The position numbers were made by a program, and so were the translations under genes. Positions 1 to 8,801 of a stretch of 64,000 bases of DNA are shown in pieces. The stretch comes from Thiomonas delicata (lineage in GTDB: Bacteria; Pseudomonadota; Gammaproteobacteria; Burkholderiales; Burkholderiaceae_C). The stretch's first letter is position 1. Each line of letters opens with the position of its first letter. The notes beneath the pieces were generated by a model, which did no database searches, was not told the origin of the DNA, and was given only the letters and a program-made list of their open reading frames with translations. The stretch lies in assembly GCF_900088825.1 (NCBI RefSeq), contig NZ_LT592170.1, positions 585,353-649,352 on the forward strand, written 5' to 3'.

Positions 1-966
1 AGCGAGAGCGGATTCGAGCGCAAGACCAAGCGGACGCGCAAGCGCGAGTTTCTCGATGAAATGAACCGGGTGGTGTCTTGGTCCGAGCTGGTTTCGTTGA
101 TCGCCCCGCACGCGCCGACACCGGGCGCCAAGGGGGGACGCCCGCCGTTTGCCGTCGAGACCCTGCTGCGCATTCACTTTCTGCAGCAGTGGTTCAACCT
201 GTCGGACCCGACCATGGAAGAGGCGCTGTACGACACGCCGATGTTTCGCGAGTTCGCGGGACTGGATGCCGGTGAGGACAACCTGCCCGACGAGAGCACC
301 ATCCTGCGGTTTCGTCACCTGCTCGAAGCCCACAACCTCAGTCTTCAGATCCTGGGCACCGTCAACGCCACACTGGCGGCCAAGGGCCTGTTGCTCAAGA
401 GCGGCACGGTGGTCGATGCCACGCTGATTGCAGCACCGAGTTCGACCAAGAACAGCAGCGGCCAGCGCGATCCCGAGATGCATCAGACCAAGAAGGGCAA
501 CCAGTGGCACTTCGGCATGAAGGCACACATCGGGGTCGATGCGGACTCGGGCTTGGTGCACACGGTGGTGGGCACAGCGGCCAACGTTAACGACCTGACG
601 CAAGCGCACGCGCTGGTGCACGGAGAGGAAACAGACGTCTTTGCCGACACGGGTTACCAGGGCGTGGGCAAGCGGGATGAAACGCAAGACATCGCAGTGA
701 ACTGGCACGTGGCCATGCGACCGGGCAAGCGCAAGGCGCTGGAGAAGGACACGCCGATCGGCGCAATCATGGGCCAGTTGGAGCAGGTCAAGGCGCGCAT
801 CCGGGTCAAGGTTGAACACCCGCTCCGGGTGATCAAGCGCCAGTTCGGGCACGTGAAGGTGCGCTACCGGGGACTGGCCAAGAACACGGCGCAGTTGTAC
901 ACGCTGTTTGCGCTGTCCAACCTCTGGATGGTGCGACGCACGTTGCTGCAGGAGAGGCGGGCATGA
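1..966 (+). CDS. IS5-family transposase (5' end outside window)
   Basis: DDE transposase of the IS5 family. The reading frame is already open at base 1 and encodes a basic stretch (KTKRTRKREFLDE) before the first internal ATG at base 61, so the true start lies upstream of the window. Family marks are the N-terminal GGRPPFAVETLLRIHF block, DESTILRFRHLLE, the catalytic region around GTVVDATLIAAPSS, and a C-terminal VRYRGLAKN segment. The gene looks intact to its stop. It is oriented towards the catabolic operon, and its right inverted repeat lies about 120 bp downstream, so this is the 3' part of a resident IS copy. Confidence 0.9.
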   Translation, partial: SESGFERKTKRTRKREFLDEMNRVVSWSELVSLIAPHAPTPGAKGGRPPFAVETLLRIHFLQQWFNLSDPTMEEALYDTPMFREFAGLDAGEDNLPDESTILRFRHLLEAHNLSLQILGTVNATLAAKGLLLKSGTVVDATLIAAPSSTKNSSGQRDPEMHQTKKGNQWHFGMKAHIGVDADSGLVHTVVGTAANVNDLTQAHALVHGEETDVFADTGYQGVGKRDETQDIAVNWHVAMRPGKRKALEKDTPIGAIMGQLEQVKARIRVKVEHPLRVIKRQFGHVKVRYRGLAKNTAQLYTLFALSNLWMVRRTLLQERRA

Positions 967-1084
967 GTGCGCCTGCAAACGGGCAAAGGGCCATCAAGCC
1001 GGGCGAAATCGGCCGCAAAACGAACCTCGCGAGCCAGAAAACGCCACGATTTGATATCAAACGCGTCAACTCCCGCGTCAGCGT

Positions 1085-1102
1085 GGGTTGTGCAGACCTT
1101 CC
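1085..1102. repeat. Right terminal inverted repeat of the IS5 element
   Basis: The 18 bases ending in CAGACCTTCC have the form of an IS5-family terminal repeat. They are followed directly by TTAG, which fits the 4-bp YTAR target duplication of this family. The left end is outside the window, so the repeat is inferred from position and form. Confidence 0.6.
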
Positions 1103-2272
1103 TTAGCTCAGAGAAATCTCTTCCATGCTGCCGGCCGATTGCAGCATAGCAAGGCACACGGTCAAGGTATCGCGCGCCCATTTCCCATCGTGGATCGGCG
1201 CACGCTCCCCGCGCACCGCGGCCTCGAGTTCGTCGATGACTTCGAATCGAGGGGATGGCCCCAGTGGCAGGTCGATGCTCGACATCTTGGCATCGCCGTA
1301 GACAATGACTTTGTCGGGCAACGGCCGCAGGTCGGCGTGCTCGCAGCAGACGATGACCGGGCCGAAGTGCTGATGGGCATGCGCCGGAACCTGCGAGGCC
1401 GCCTGGTAATGCGAACCTCCGTACGTGCCGTTGGCCTTCAGGCTCGCTTCGGCCTTCATCGAACCGATTTGCTGCAAGCGCCGCCTCGCGCTGCCGTACG
1501 AATCCGGCACCTTGGCCTGTCCCATCTCGCCGATTCCCCCGCACCATTCGTCACTGTCGAAATGGCCGTAGCCACTGTAGGAGAGGTTGGCGAAGGCACC
1601 GGACTGGAACCAGAGCAAGGCGCTGTAGGCCCCCTCGGTCGGGCGTTCCGGGTCCCAGCGACCCAGCACGGAACTCACCCGGATCACGCTCGATCCAGCC
1701 AGCAGCCGGACCACGTCGACCTGATGAGTCGCCTGGCTGAACACCACGCCGCCCCCGTCCTCCGTGCGGAGCTCCTCCGGTCGACGTGGCCTGTACAGGA
1801 AGTCGGTGTAATTCAAGGCCTGGATCATGCGCACATCGCCGAAGCGCCCCGACTCGATCAGCTTGCGCGTTTGCAGGTAGGGGGTATCGAAACTGTGGCA
1901 ATGACCGACCACGAGCACGACGCCGGCAGCGTGGCACGCTCGAAGCATGCTGTCGCATTCCTCGCGCGATAGTGCCATCGGCTTCTCGACCAACACGTGC
2001 TTGCCTGCCGCGGCCGCCAGCTCGACATGCTCCGCGTGAAACTGGTGTGGACTGGCTACGTACACCACCTCCACCTCTGGGTCACGCACCATGTCGGCGA
2101 CCTCGGCGTAGGCAGGGGCGCCAAAATCCGCAGTGAATCGTTCGCGAGCCGCCTCGCGGGGGTCGCATGCCGCCACCAGGCGCACTCGTTGCTCCGCGAG
2201 GAAAGTGGGCAGCATCAATGTAAACGCCCGCCCCAGCCCGATCACCCCAAGACGCAGCGCGGATGGCCTCAT
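1103..2272 (-). CDS. ophB: Gfo/Idh/MocA dehydrogenase, probable phthalate 4,5-cis-dihydrodiol dehydrogenase
   Basis: NAD(P)-dependent oxidoreductase of the Gfo/Idh/MocA family, 389 aa. The N-terminal Rossmann fold has the nucleotide loop GVIGLGRA near residue 10, and the family motif EKPMALS lies near residue 95. By operon context it should rearomatise the cis-4,5-dihydrodiol of phthalate to 4,5-dihydroxyphthalate, the job of OphB/Pht4. Its start overlaps the stop of the upstream reductase gene by 4 bp (ATGA), which suggests translational coupling. It is the last gene of the operon. Its TAA stop lies inside the target site of the neighbouring IS5 element, so the gene appears complete. The substrate is inferred from neighbours, since the family is catalytically diverse. 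Confidence 0.75.
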   Translation of the reverse strand: MRPSALRLGVIGLGRAFTLMLPTFLAEQRVRLVAACDPREAARERFTADFGAPAYAEVADMVRDPEVEVVYVASPHQFHAEHVELAAAAGKHVLVEKPMALSREECDSMLRACHAAGVVLVVGHCHSFDTPYLQTRKLIESGRFGDVRMIQALNYTDFLYRPRRPEELRTEDGGGVVFSQATHQVDVVRLLAGSSVIRVSSVLGRWDPERPTEGAYSALLWFQSGAFANLSYSGYGHFDSDEWCGGIGEMGQAKVPDSYGSARRRLQQIGSMKAEASLKANGTYGGSHYQAASQVPAHAHQHFGPVIVCCEHADLRPLPDKVIVYGDAKMSSIDLPLGPSPRFEVIDELEAAVRGERAPIHDGKWARDTLTVCLAMLQSAGSMEEISLS

Positions 2273-3243
2273 AGATCGATCACCAGCAGTTCACTGCGAG
2301 CGCGCGACACGCAGGTCATGATTTGCGTGTCGGTCTCCTCAGGAAGCAGAACCATGTCTCGATGGTCGGCAACCCCTTCCACCAGACGCGTGCGACAAGT
2401 TCCGCAAGTCCCGCTCTCGCACGACGACGCGGCCTTGATGCCATTTCGATGCAATACCTGCAGGATCGTGTCTCCCACCGGCACCTCGAACTCCTGTCCC
2501 GTCGAGGCCAGCCGCACCCGGAAGGGCCGATCGTCGGGACGTGCCTGCCCGCCCTCGACGAAGCTCTCGAAATGCATCTGTCGGCTCGACCAGTGCCCCG
2601 CCATGTCCTTGACCGCGGACATGAGCCGCTGCGATCCGCAGCAATAGATGTGCTGTCCCGGCTTGGGCTGCTCCAGCAGCGGCCAAAGATCGAAGCTTCG
2701 GCGCGGATCCCCCTCGCTATGGTGAATGGTCACGCGGCTGCGCAATTCCCTCGCCTGCAGCTCATCGAGAAAGGCCGTTGCCTCACGATGGCGCGAAAGA
2801 TAGACGAGCTTCCACGCTGCGAGCGGCATGTCCCCGAAGCTTCGGATCATCGACAGGATGGGAGTGATCCCGATACCGCCGGCGATGAACGCGTAGCTCT
2901 TGGCGGCCGGATCCAGTGCGAACGCATTGTCCGGCAGCGAGACGTCGATTGGATCACCCTCCCCGAGCTCATCGCAAAGACTACGAGACCCTCCTCGGCC
3001 GCTTTCTTCGCGCTTGACCGCGATGCAGTACCGCGTCTGGTCAGCAGGATCGCTGCAAATCGAATACTTGCGCAACATGCCATTCGGCGCACGCACACGG
3101 ATATGCGATCCCGCGGTGAACGCAGGCAGCTTCGCAGCAGCGTCCATCGGCACCAGTTCGAAGCCCTTGATTCCGCGAGCAAGGTCACGAGCTGACGCGA
3201 CCCGAAGCCGCAGAGGAAGTTCCACCTGCTCAGCGTCCATCAT
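2269..3243 (-). CDS. ophA1: Phthalate dioxygenase reductase
   Basis: Iron-sulfur flavoprotein that passes electrons from NADH to the Rieske oxygenase encoded at the head of the operon. Domain order is that of phthalate dioxygenase reductase: an N-terminal flavin-binding barrel with RKYSICSDP, a nucleotide-binding domain with [12 protein letters not shown], and a C-terminal plant-type [2Fe-2S] domain with CESGTCGTC and a fourth cysteine further on. I chose the ATG preceded by GAGG at six bases, inside the 3' end of ophE. Upstream in-frame ATGs would add an unlikely cysteine-rich leader. The 3' end overlaps ophB by 4 bp. Confidence 0.88.
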   Translation of the reverse strand: MMDAEQVELPLRLRVASARDLARGIKGFELVPMDAAAKLPAFTAGSHIRVRAPNGMLRKYSICSDPADQTRYCIAVKREESGRGGSRSLCDELGEGDPIDVSLPDNAFALDPAAKSYAFIAGGIGITPILSMIRSFGDMPLAAWKLVYLSRHREATAFLDELQARELRSRVTIHHSEGDPRRSFDLWPLLEQPKPGQHIYCCGSQRLMSAVKDMAGHWSSRQMHFESFVEGGQARPDDRPFRVRLASTGQEFEVPVGDTILQVLHRNGIKAASSCESGTCGTCRTRLVEGVADHRDMVLLPEETDTQIMTCVSRARSELLVIDL

Positions 3244-4111
3244 TTCCGTCCTCGACATGCAAGCGAATCGACAGGTCCACAGCCTGCACATCCTTGGTGA
3301 GTCTGCCAATCGAAATCCGGTCGACTCCGGTCGCTGCGATCGTGCGAATCGTGGCCAGGTTCACGCCACCCGAGACTTCCAACTCGGCGTGGTTAGCGTT
3401 GATTTCGCAGGCCAGCGTCATCGCATCCAGCGTAAAGTCGTCGAGCAGGATGTGCTCGGCGCCTGCATCCAGGGCCTCGCGCAATTCGTTCAAATCTTCC
3501 ACTTCGATCTGCAAAGGCACGTTCGCCGAGAGGCTTCGCGCCGCCTCCAAGGCCTTGCCGACGCCTCCGGCGGCGGCGATGTGGTTCTCCTTGATCAGCA
3601 TGGCGTCCCACAGGCCCATGCGATGGTTCATGCCGCCCCCAACCCTCACGGCGTACTTTTGCGCATGGCGCAATCCCGGCAGGGTCTTGCGCGTATCCAG
3701 GATCCGGCAACCCCGCGGATTCGGCGAGACTCCTTGGATCTCATCGACGTAGCGCTTGGTCGTCGTCGCAACCGACGAAAGCATCTGGAGAAAGTTCAAG
3801 GCCGAACGCTCCGCAGACAGGAGTGCGCGGGCATTGCCACGAAAGCGACAGATTTCCGCCCCGGCTACCGTCCGATCGCCCTCGGCGGTCAACCACTCGA
3901 TCTCCACTTCTGGATCGCAGTAGCGCAGGCAATCGTCAAACCAAGAGCGACCCGCCAGAACGGCGGATTCCTTGGCGATGACCGTGCCTGTCACGCGACG
4001 GGCTTGCGGCACCAGGCGCGCCGTCCAATCCACCGGCCCCAAGTCCTCGATCAGGGCGTCGCGCACATTGCGTGCTCGCGCCTGTTCAAGCGTTTCGTGA
4101 GATTCATGCAT
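3230..4111 (-). CDS. ophE: Quinolinate phosphoribosyltransferase, pathway-specific copy (NadC family)
   Basis: Converts quinolinate and PRPP to nicotinate mononucleotide, CO2 and PPi in NAD synthesis. The 293-aa protein has the full NadC signature: DTRKTLPGLR, QKYAVRVGGG, NHRMGL and LIKENH. It lies inside the phthalate operon between the decarboxylase and reductase genes and overlaps the latter. Phthalate is a structural analogue and competitive inhibitor of this enzyme. In Burkholderia cepacia DBO1 a second, phthalate-induced copy called ophE supports growth on phthalate, and that is the most likely role here. It could instead be the only nadC of the genome, which this window cannot settle. 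Confidence 0.88.
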   Translation of the reverse strand: MHESHETLEQARARNVRDALIEDLGPVDWTARLVPQARRVTGTVIAKESAVLAGRSWFDDCLRYCDPEVEIEWLTAEGDRTVAGAEICRFRGNARALLSAERSALNFLQMLSSVATTTKRYVDEIQGVSPNPRGCRILDTRKTLPGLRHAQKYAVRVGGGMNHRMGLWDAMLIKENHIAAAGGVGKALEAARSLSANVPLQIEVEDLNELREALDAGAEHILLDDFTLDAMTLACEINANHAELEVSGGVNLATIRTIAATGVDRISIGRLTKDVQAVDLSIRLHVEDGNDGR

Positions 4112-4159
4112 AGGCTTGCGCTGGATCGACGGCAGGACACGTAAGGGCCTTGCGGCCTC

Positions 4160-5149
4160 TCAAATGCTGTAGGACTCATAGGTCGCCGGGTGGAACAGCT
4201 GGTCGATCCGCATGCGCGATGCCGAAAGCCCCTGCGCGTAGTGCGCATCCAGGAAGGTCTCCAGGGTCTCCCTGTTCGAATCGACGCCGTAGGACCAGAA
4301 GTCCTGCCCCATGAGTTCCCTGGCGGACTTCAGCTGCTCCTCCACGAATGGCAGTGTGACCTTGGTCGCCGAAGTGTCCGACAGCATCTGTAGTGCCACG
4401 GACTTCGACTGTGTGAAGGCCTTCACCAGCGTGGCCGGCAGCCAGGGATGGGCTCGCGCGAGTTCCTGGCGCAAGCCCAGCACATGCATGATCGGGAAAA
4501 CCTTCGTGCGCTGGTAATAGGCCTTGGCCTCGGCCGTCGGGTCATCGAATAGCCAGCCGACATTCGGATTGGCCATCGCGGCTAGGGCCGGGGTGCGTGG
4601 CGCGATGAATCCGTCGATGTCGCCTCGGTCGAGCATCGCAGAGATCGTCTCCCCAGCTGGCGCCTGTTCGATCCGGATGTCGGCCGGGAGCTGCAGCTTG
4701 ATCTTCTCGGGGCGCCCCGGGGTCTCAATACCGCCGCGCACCCAGACCACGTCCTCGGCGCGAATTCCGAATTCGCTCTGCAGCAGTGCACGCGCCCAGA
4801 CGATGGCCGTGAGCTGATACTCGGGCACACCAATTCGTCGTCCCTTGAGGTCCTGGGGCCGGGCAACCCGGTCCTTCCGCACGTAGATCGAGGTATGTCG
4901 AAAGGCCCTGGAGAGAAAGACCGGCAGCGCGATGTAGGGGCTCTCGGCACGCGAGTGCTTGACGAGGTAACTCGAAAAGGAAAGTTCGCAGACATCGAAA
5001 TCCTGCGAGCGCATGGCCCGAAAGAACATCTCCTCGGGGTTGAGAAACATATAGACCGGGTCGACGCCGTCGATGAGAACCCGGCCATCGTACAAGGCCC
5101 GCGTCCGGTCGTAGTCACCCATTGCGACAGAGAGCTGCAGCTTTGCCAT
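4160..5149 (-). CDS. ophC: 4,5-dihydroxyphthalate decarboxylase
   Basis: Removes one carboxylate from 4,5-dihydroxyphthalate to give protocatechuate, linking this operon to the protocatechuate genes at 17.5-24.8 kb. The protein resembles Pht5/OphC, whose fold is related to periplasmic binding proteins. It starts MAKLQLSVAMGDYDRTRAL and contains DLKGRRIGVPEYQLTA near residue 105. There is no signal peptide, so it is cytoplasmic. I preferred the ATG over a GTG four codons upstream, because GAAGG lies about 10 bases before the ATG. The gap to the oxygenase gene is only about 25 bp, consistent with one transcript. Confidence 0.85.
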   Translation of the reverse strand: MAKLQLSVAMGDYDRTRALYDGRVLIDGVDPVYMFLNPEEMFFRAMRSQDFDVCELSFSSYLVKHSRAESPYIALPVFLSRAFRHTSIYVRKDRVARPQDLKGRRIGVPEYQLTAIVWARALLQSEFGIRAEDVVWVRGGIETPGRPEKIKLQLPADIRIEQAPAGETISAMLDRGDIDGFIAPRTPALAAMANPNVGWLFDDPTAEAKAYYQRTKVFPIMHVLGLRQELARAHPWLPATLVKAFTQSKSVALQMLSDTSATKVTLPFVEEQLKSARELMGQDFWSYGVDSNRETLETFLDAHYAQGLSASRMRIDQLFHPATYESYSI

Positions 5150-5174
5150 GTGCTTGATCACCTTCAGCTTTGGA

Positions 5175-6506
5175 TCAACGGGAATTCACTTGATAGGCCC
5201 CCTCCGCCTCTGCGAGGCGGGGCTTGGATTGGTCTACGTCCCAGACGTAGCGCGCAGCAAAGGCGCGCCAATCCTGCTCTTTTGGAATAACACACTGGAA
5301 GGAACAGACGCCGGCCGGCGGCGCAGATTCGCCCGCGCCGATGGGCGTACTTCCGCTGTCGAATTCAGCAAGCGCGTCGAGCATGCGTTGCCGGAAGGCG
5401 ACGACCGCCATGTCACTTGCGCCGAGTCGATCGCGGCTTCGATCGGCGATGCTGCCCATGGTCACCCACATCGCGATATCTTGGTTGGGAAAGCCCTTGA
5501 TGCCCGTGAAGTTCCCGGCACGCATCGCCTGACGATCCTGCCAGAACCGGTTCTCATGGTTGCGGTAGGGCCGATAGCGCTCATCCAGGTCGATGCCAAC
5601 GGTGTTGCCGAGGAATTTGCGCCACGTCTGGGTCTCCGGTGTCGTGCTTGGATGGCCCCATGCAATGAAATAGAAGGACGTGTTCGTGTCGTCCATCGGG
5701 ATGTTCACGTTGGCCACGTTGTACAAGTTGTTCGGCGGAATCAGGACCGTGTAGGGCGCGACGAACACGGTACAACGCGCGTAGACATGCGTGGCCGCAT
5801 CCTTGATCGGCCGGCGCAGCGCAGCGTAGCGAAACCCGTACGGCGTGCGCTCGACCTGCATGCGAGGGGCCTTGTCCGTCGATGGGCGCAGCCAGAGATT
5901 CGACGTGGCTTCTGCGCCGCCTACTCGAGCCGGCACCATGTCCGAGCTATGCAGGCTCGAGCTGTGCGCGCTGTCGATGGCTCCCTCCAGCACTTGCGCC
6001 CAATTGCAGGGCAGAATGGCCTTGACAATGGAAACTCGAGTATCGGCCGTCGGAGCCCACAGCGGCGGTCGGAACTCGGGGACCTGGTCGGCTGCGCCGA
6101 AATAGGCCCAGACCATTCCGCCCCACTCCTTGACGGGATAGGCCTTGTGCTTAACCTTCTCGCACAGGCCGCTTTCAGGAGGCTCGGATGGCATTTCCAT
6201 GACGTTGCCGTCAACGTCCATCTTCCAGCCGTGATACAGGCACCGCAAGCCACCTTCCTCGTTGCGCCCATAGACGAGCGACACGCGGCGATGCGGACAG
6301 CTTTCCTCCAGGACGCCGACGCGCCCCTCGCTATCGCGAAACACCACGACATCCTCACCCAACACACGCGCCTTCACCGGATCACCATCGGGCTCGGCCA
6401 CTTCCTCGGTCAGACAAACGGGCGTCCAGTGCTTGCGCATCAGCCGCCCCATGGGCACATCACCCTCGACGCGGCAGAGCATTTCATTTTGTTCGCGGGT
6501 CAACAT
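5175..6506 (-). CDS. ophA2: Phthalate 4,5-dioxygenase, Rieske oxygenase subunit
   Basis: Adds O2 across C4-C5 of phthalate to form the cis-dihydrodiol. It is 443 aa, the usual length for the single-component (alpha-only) oxygenases of this family. The Rieske centre is C70-x-H72 and C89-x2-H92. The mononuclear iron site is visible as D178, H181 and H186 in DSAHSSSLHSSD. A clear AGGAGG lies six bases before the ATG. It is the first gene of the operon, and its promoter carries the dyad shared with the transporter operon. A decayed relative lies at about 14.2 kb. Confidence 0.9.
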   Translation of the reverse strand: MLTREQNEMLCRVEGDVPMGRLMRKHWTPVCLTEEVAEPDGDPVKARVLGEDVVVFRDSEGRVGVLEESCPHRRVSLVYGRNEEGGLRCLYHGWKMDVDGNVMEMPSEPPESGLCEKVKHKAYPVKEWGGMVWAYFGAADQVPEFRPPLWAPTADTRVSIVKAILPCNWAQVLEGAIDSAHSSSLHSSDMVPARVGGAEATSNLWLRPSTDKAPRMQVERTPYGFRYAALRRPIKDAATHVYARCTVFVAPYTVLIPPNNLYNVANVNIPMDDTNTSFYFIAWGHPSTTPETQTWRKFLGNTVGIDLDERYRPYRNHENRFWQDRQAMRAGNFTGIKGFPNQDIAMWVTMGSIADRSRDRLGASDMAVVAFRQRMLDALAEFDSGSTPIGAGESAPPAGVCSFQCVIPKEQDWRAFAARYVWDVDQSKPRLAEAEGAYQVNSR

Positions 6507-6547
6507 AGGTTGCCTCCTTGCGCATTTCGTGGTTGAATCCGGTCACG

Positions 6548-6600
6548 CCTATTTGATTAGGCATCTAAGTATCATAATGCGCGAATGGCCCGATGCGCAA
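6548..6600 (-). promoter_or_regulatory. ophA2 operon promoter with 12-bp dyad operator
   Basis: On the minus strand, a -35-like TTGCGC and a -10-like TATGAT are separated by 18 bp. The dyad TTAG-GCAT-CTAA (6557-6568) lies a few bases after the -10 box and covers the predicted transcription start. The block CCTATTT(G)ATTAG....CTAAG recurs upstream of the ABC-transporter operon in the same position relative to its promoter. The position suggests a repressor operator. The regulator gene is not identified. Confidence 0.6.
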
Positions 6601-6991
6601 CACGTCTAGTACAAACCCTGATGTCCCGCCTTTCCGCTGGAGCGATGCGCTGCTGCTGGGACACGGCACCATGGGTGCCACGCACAGCGAGTTCGTGGAC
6701 CTTGTGGCAGCCTTGAGTCGCGCCGAGGATCGAAGACTGCCCGGCCTGCTGGGCGCGTTCATCGCGCACACGGAGGAACACTTTTCCGCCGAATAACGCT
6801 GGATGCTTCAGAGTGCCTTCCCGGCCGCGGACTGTCATCGCGACGAGCATGCTGCCGTGCTTGCCACGGTACGCACCGCTAGGCGCAAGCTTGCTGAAGG
6901 CAATGCGACCCTTTGCCGACGTGTCGTATCGGAATTGATCCACTGGTTCCTCGCCCACGTTGACCAGCTAGATTCGGCTCTGGCCCAGTGA
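6593..6991 (+). pseudogene. Hemerythrin-domain gene split by one in-frame stop
   Basis: An O2/diiron-binding hemerythrin domain of about 130 residues is interrupted at base 6794 by TAA, between HFSAE and RWMLQ. Both halves are in the same frame. The expected iron ligands are all present: His in THSEFVDL, His and Glu in HTEEHFSAE, two His in CHRDEHAAV, and His and Asp in HWFLAHVDQLD. A single G-to-T change in a GAA codon would explain the stop. The gene is divergent from the phthalate operon. As it stands the protein should be truncated after 67 residues. Confidence 0.75.
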
Positions 6992-7170
6992 CTTTGCAAA
7001 CGCCAGCACGACGCCGTGCCTCTCGTGCTCCGCCACAGCGTGGCGTGCAGCGTATTCGTCGCACCCCAGAGCAACGCACCAGAAGACCCCGGGTCGCCCC
7101 AGGTGTTCTCGCCTCATCCGGGGAGCGGACTCACAAACCGCGGCGACTGGCACAGCGCTACCGATCCAGC

Positions 7171-7542
7171 ATGAACCTGCGCCAACTCGAATACTTCGTC
7201 CAGGTCGTCAAGGCCGGCAGCATCAACAAGGCCGCCGGCGAACTCGCCGCTTCGCAATCCGCGCTGAGCCGCCAAGTCCGCTTGCTCGAGGAGAGCCTGT
7301 CCACGACACTGCTCAAGCGCTCGCTGCGTGGAACGCATCTCACCGCCGAAGGGGGAGCGCTTGCTAGCCTACGGAACGACGATTCTCGGGCTCGTTGCAG
7401 AATCCAAGCGCAATCTACGCGGCGACGCTCAATAGCCACGTCCGACGACGGCGACCGCCCGGAGCCCACTCCCGGCGCCTGCTGGTACAACCGCAAGCAA
7501 CGGGACCCTACGCGAAGCACGGCCGGCATCGAGTCGCCGTGA
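7171..7542 (+). pseudogene. LysR-type regulator remnant
   Basis: The first 60-odd residues are a textbook LysR DNA-binding domain (MNLRQLEYFVQVVKAGSIN, then ALSRQVRLLEE and LTAEGG). After that the frame is lost. The expected linker helix continues in another frame (YGTTILGLVAESKRN) until a stop near 7428, and the effector domain is missing or scrambled. At least one frameshift near 7365 is needed. The helix-turn-helix resembles the intact regulator at 16.5 kb. It sits between the oxygenase operon and the porin, where a phthalate regulator would be expected, and it is probably non-functional. Confidence 0.75.
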
Positions 7543-7545
7543 ACC

Positions 7546-8730
7546 TCAGAACAGGTGGCGAAGCCCGACCGCAATCCCCGTGGAACTCTGCCCCGGCACC
7601 CCTCTGAACACGTCTGTGGCGGATCCGATGGCCAACGCCATGTGCGCATCGTTGGTCATGCGGGAATACGAAGCGTAGAGATCCGTGGCTTTCGAAAGGC
7701 TGTAGGAGTATCCGAGCGCCATCTGATGCGAAGACCCATAGACCGTGCTCGGCTGCAACACCGAATTCTGGTCGGCCCTGGTATCCGCATACGAGACCAT
7801 GACTTCCCCCCGCCCCACGGGCACGGTCGCTCCCAGCATCCAGTAGATGTTGTTGCTCGCACTCGTTCCGTTCGTCGTTCCGTATGCATAGTCGCCACTG
7901 GATCGCTCATACAACGCATGAAGCGCGGCGACCCCGAAGTTATAGCTCCCGAAGACCTGGGCAACCTGGACCTTGCCGTCATTGGTCCCCCCAGCATTGG
8001 TGGTCCACGTCGAATTGGTCATCTGCAGGTAGGTCAAACCAGCGGTCAGAGGTCCGGCCGCATATTTGCCCTGCAGCGACCAGGCCCGCGGCACCTGGGA
8101 TCCGCTGGCCGTGCTTGTCGGAACAGTACCTGTCAACGGCGCGAACGAGTACGCCACGGCGCCGGTGAAACCGCCGAGATGCGGAGTCGTGTACTGCACC
8201 TGCTGGGACGCGCGCAGGAACGCGAAGCCGCTCTGGATACCCGCCAACGACAGGTTGGTCATCGCGCCCGTGGTACCGTACGAAAAGGGATCCGTGGCCC
8301 CCTCGGCATCGGCGATCAGGGTGTACATGCGGCCGGCTTGCAGGGTACCGAAGTCCCCGCTCAGCCCGACCCACGCCTGACGCTGCATGAAGCCGCCCCC
8401 CGTGCAGAAACCATTGGACGGACCGACTCCGCTGTACGTCGTCGCCTGGTCCTGATTCGTGCCCGCGGCGCAAAACCCTGTCTCGACATCAAACAGCGTC
8501 GACAAGCCTCCGCCCAGATTCTCCCGTCCCTTCAACCCGATGCGAGAGCCGGATTGCACGCCCGAGCTCAACCCCGTCGACGACGTCGTGCCCCCGGCGC
8601 CATTGTTGACGCCGGTGAAATGGGCCACGCCCAGATCAATGATGCCGTAGAGCTGCACGCTCGCTCCTTGCGCATGCGCAGTTGCGGCGAACGCCGCGCC
8701 TACGGCGATGGCGAGCAAATGTCGTTTCAT
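7546..8730 (-). CDS. Outer-membrane porin (beta-proteobacterial type)
   Basis: General-type trimeric porin of 394 aa. It has a cleavable signal peptide (MKRHLLAIAVGAAFAATAHAQ), the mature start SVQLYGIIDLGV, and a C-terminal phenylalanine (GLRHLF) typical of barrels recognised by the BAM complex. AAGGAG lies about nine bases before the chosen ATG. It follows the ABC-transporter genes on the same strand after a 71-bp gap, so it may be co-transcribed and serve phthalate entry, as the OphP porin does in Burkholderia. That specificity is inferred. Confidence 0.87.
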   Translation of the reverse strand: MKRHLLAIAVGAAFAATAHAQGASVQLYGIIDLGVAHFTGVNNGAGGTTSSTGLSSGVQSGSRIGLKGRENLGGGLSTLFDVETGFCAAGTNQDQATTYSGVGPSNGFCTGGGFMQRQAWVGLSGDFGTLQAGRMYTLIADAEGATDPFSYGTTGAMTNLSLAGIQSGFAFLRASQQVQYTTPHLGGFTGAVAYSFAPLTGTVPTSTASGSQVPRAWSLQGKYAAGPLTAGLTYLQMTNSTWTTNAGGTNDGKVQVAQVFGSYNFGVAALHALYERSSGDYAYGTTNGTSASNNIYWMLGATVPVGRGEVMVSYADTRADQNSVLQPSTVYGSSHQMALGYSYSLSKATDLYASYSRMTNDAHMALAIGSATDVFRGVPGQSSTGIAVGLRHLF

Positions 8731-8801
8731 TTCAAGTGTCTCCTTCAGTGGATTCAATGCCCCGTGCGGGGCCGGATAAAACGCGTACCAATGCACACGC
8801 G

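Noticed and set aside
3230-4111. The operon as a quinolinate catabolic pathway because of nadC
   Set aside because: The oxygenase, decarboxylase and dehydrogenase together match phthalate degradation, and the protocatechuate product fits the neighbouring operon.
6791-6805. Programmed recoding of the hemerythrin stop
   Set aside because: TAA is not used for selenocysteine or pyrrolysine, and no recoding structure is evident; simple mutation is enough.
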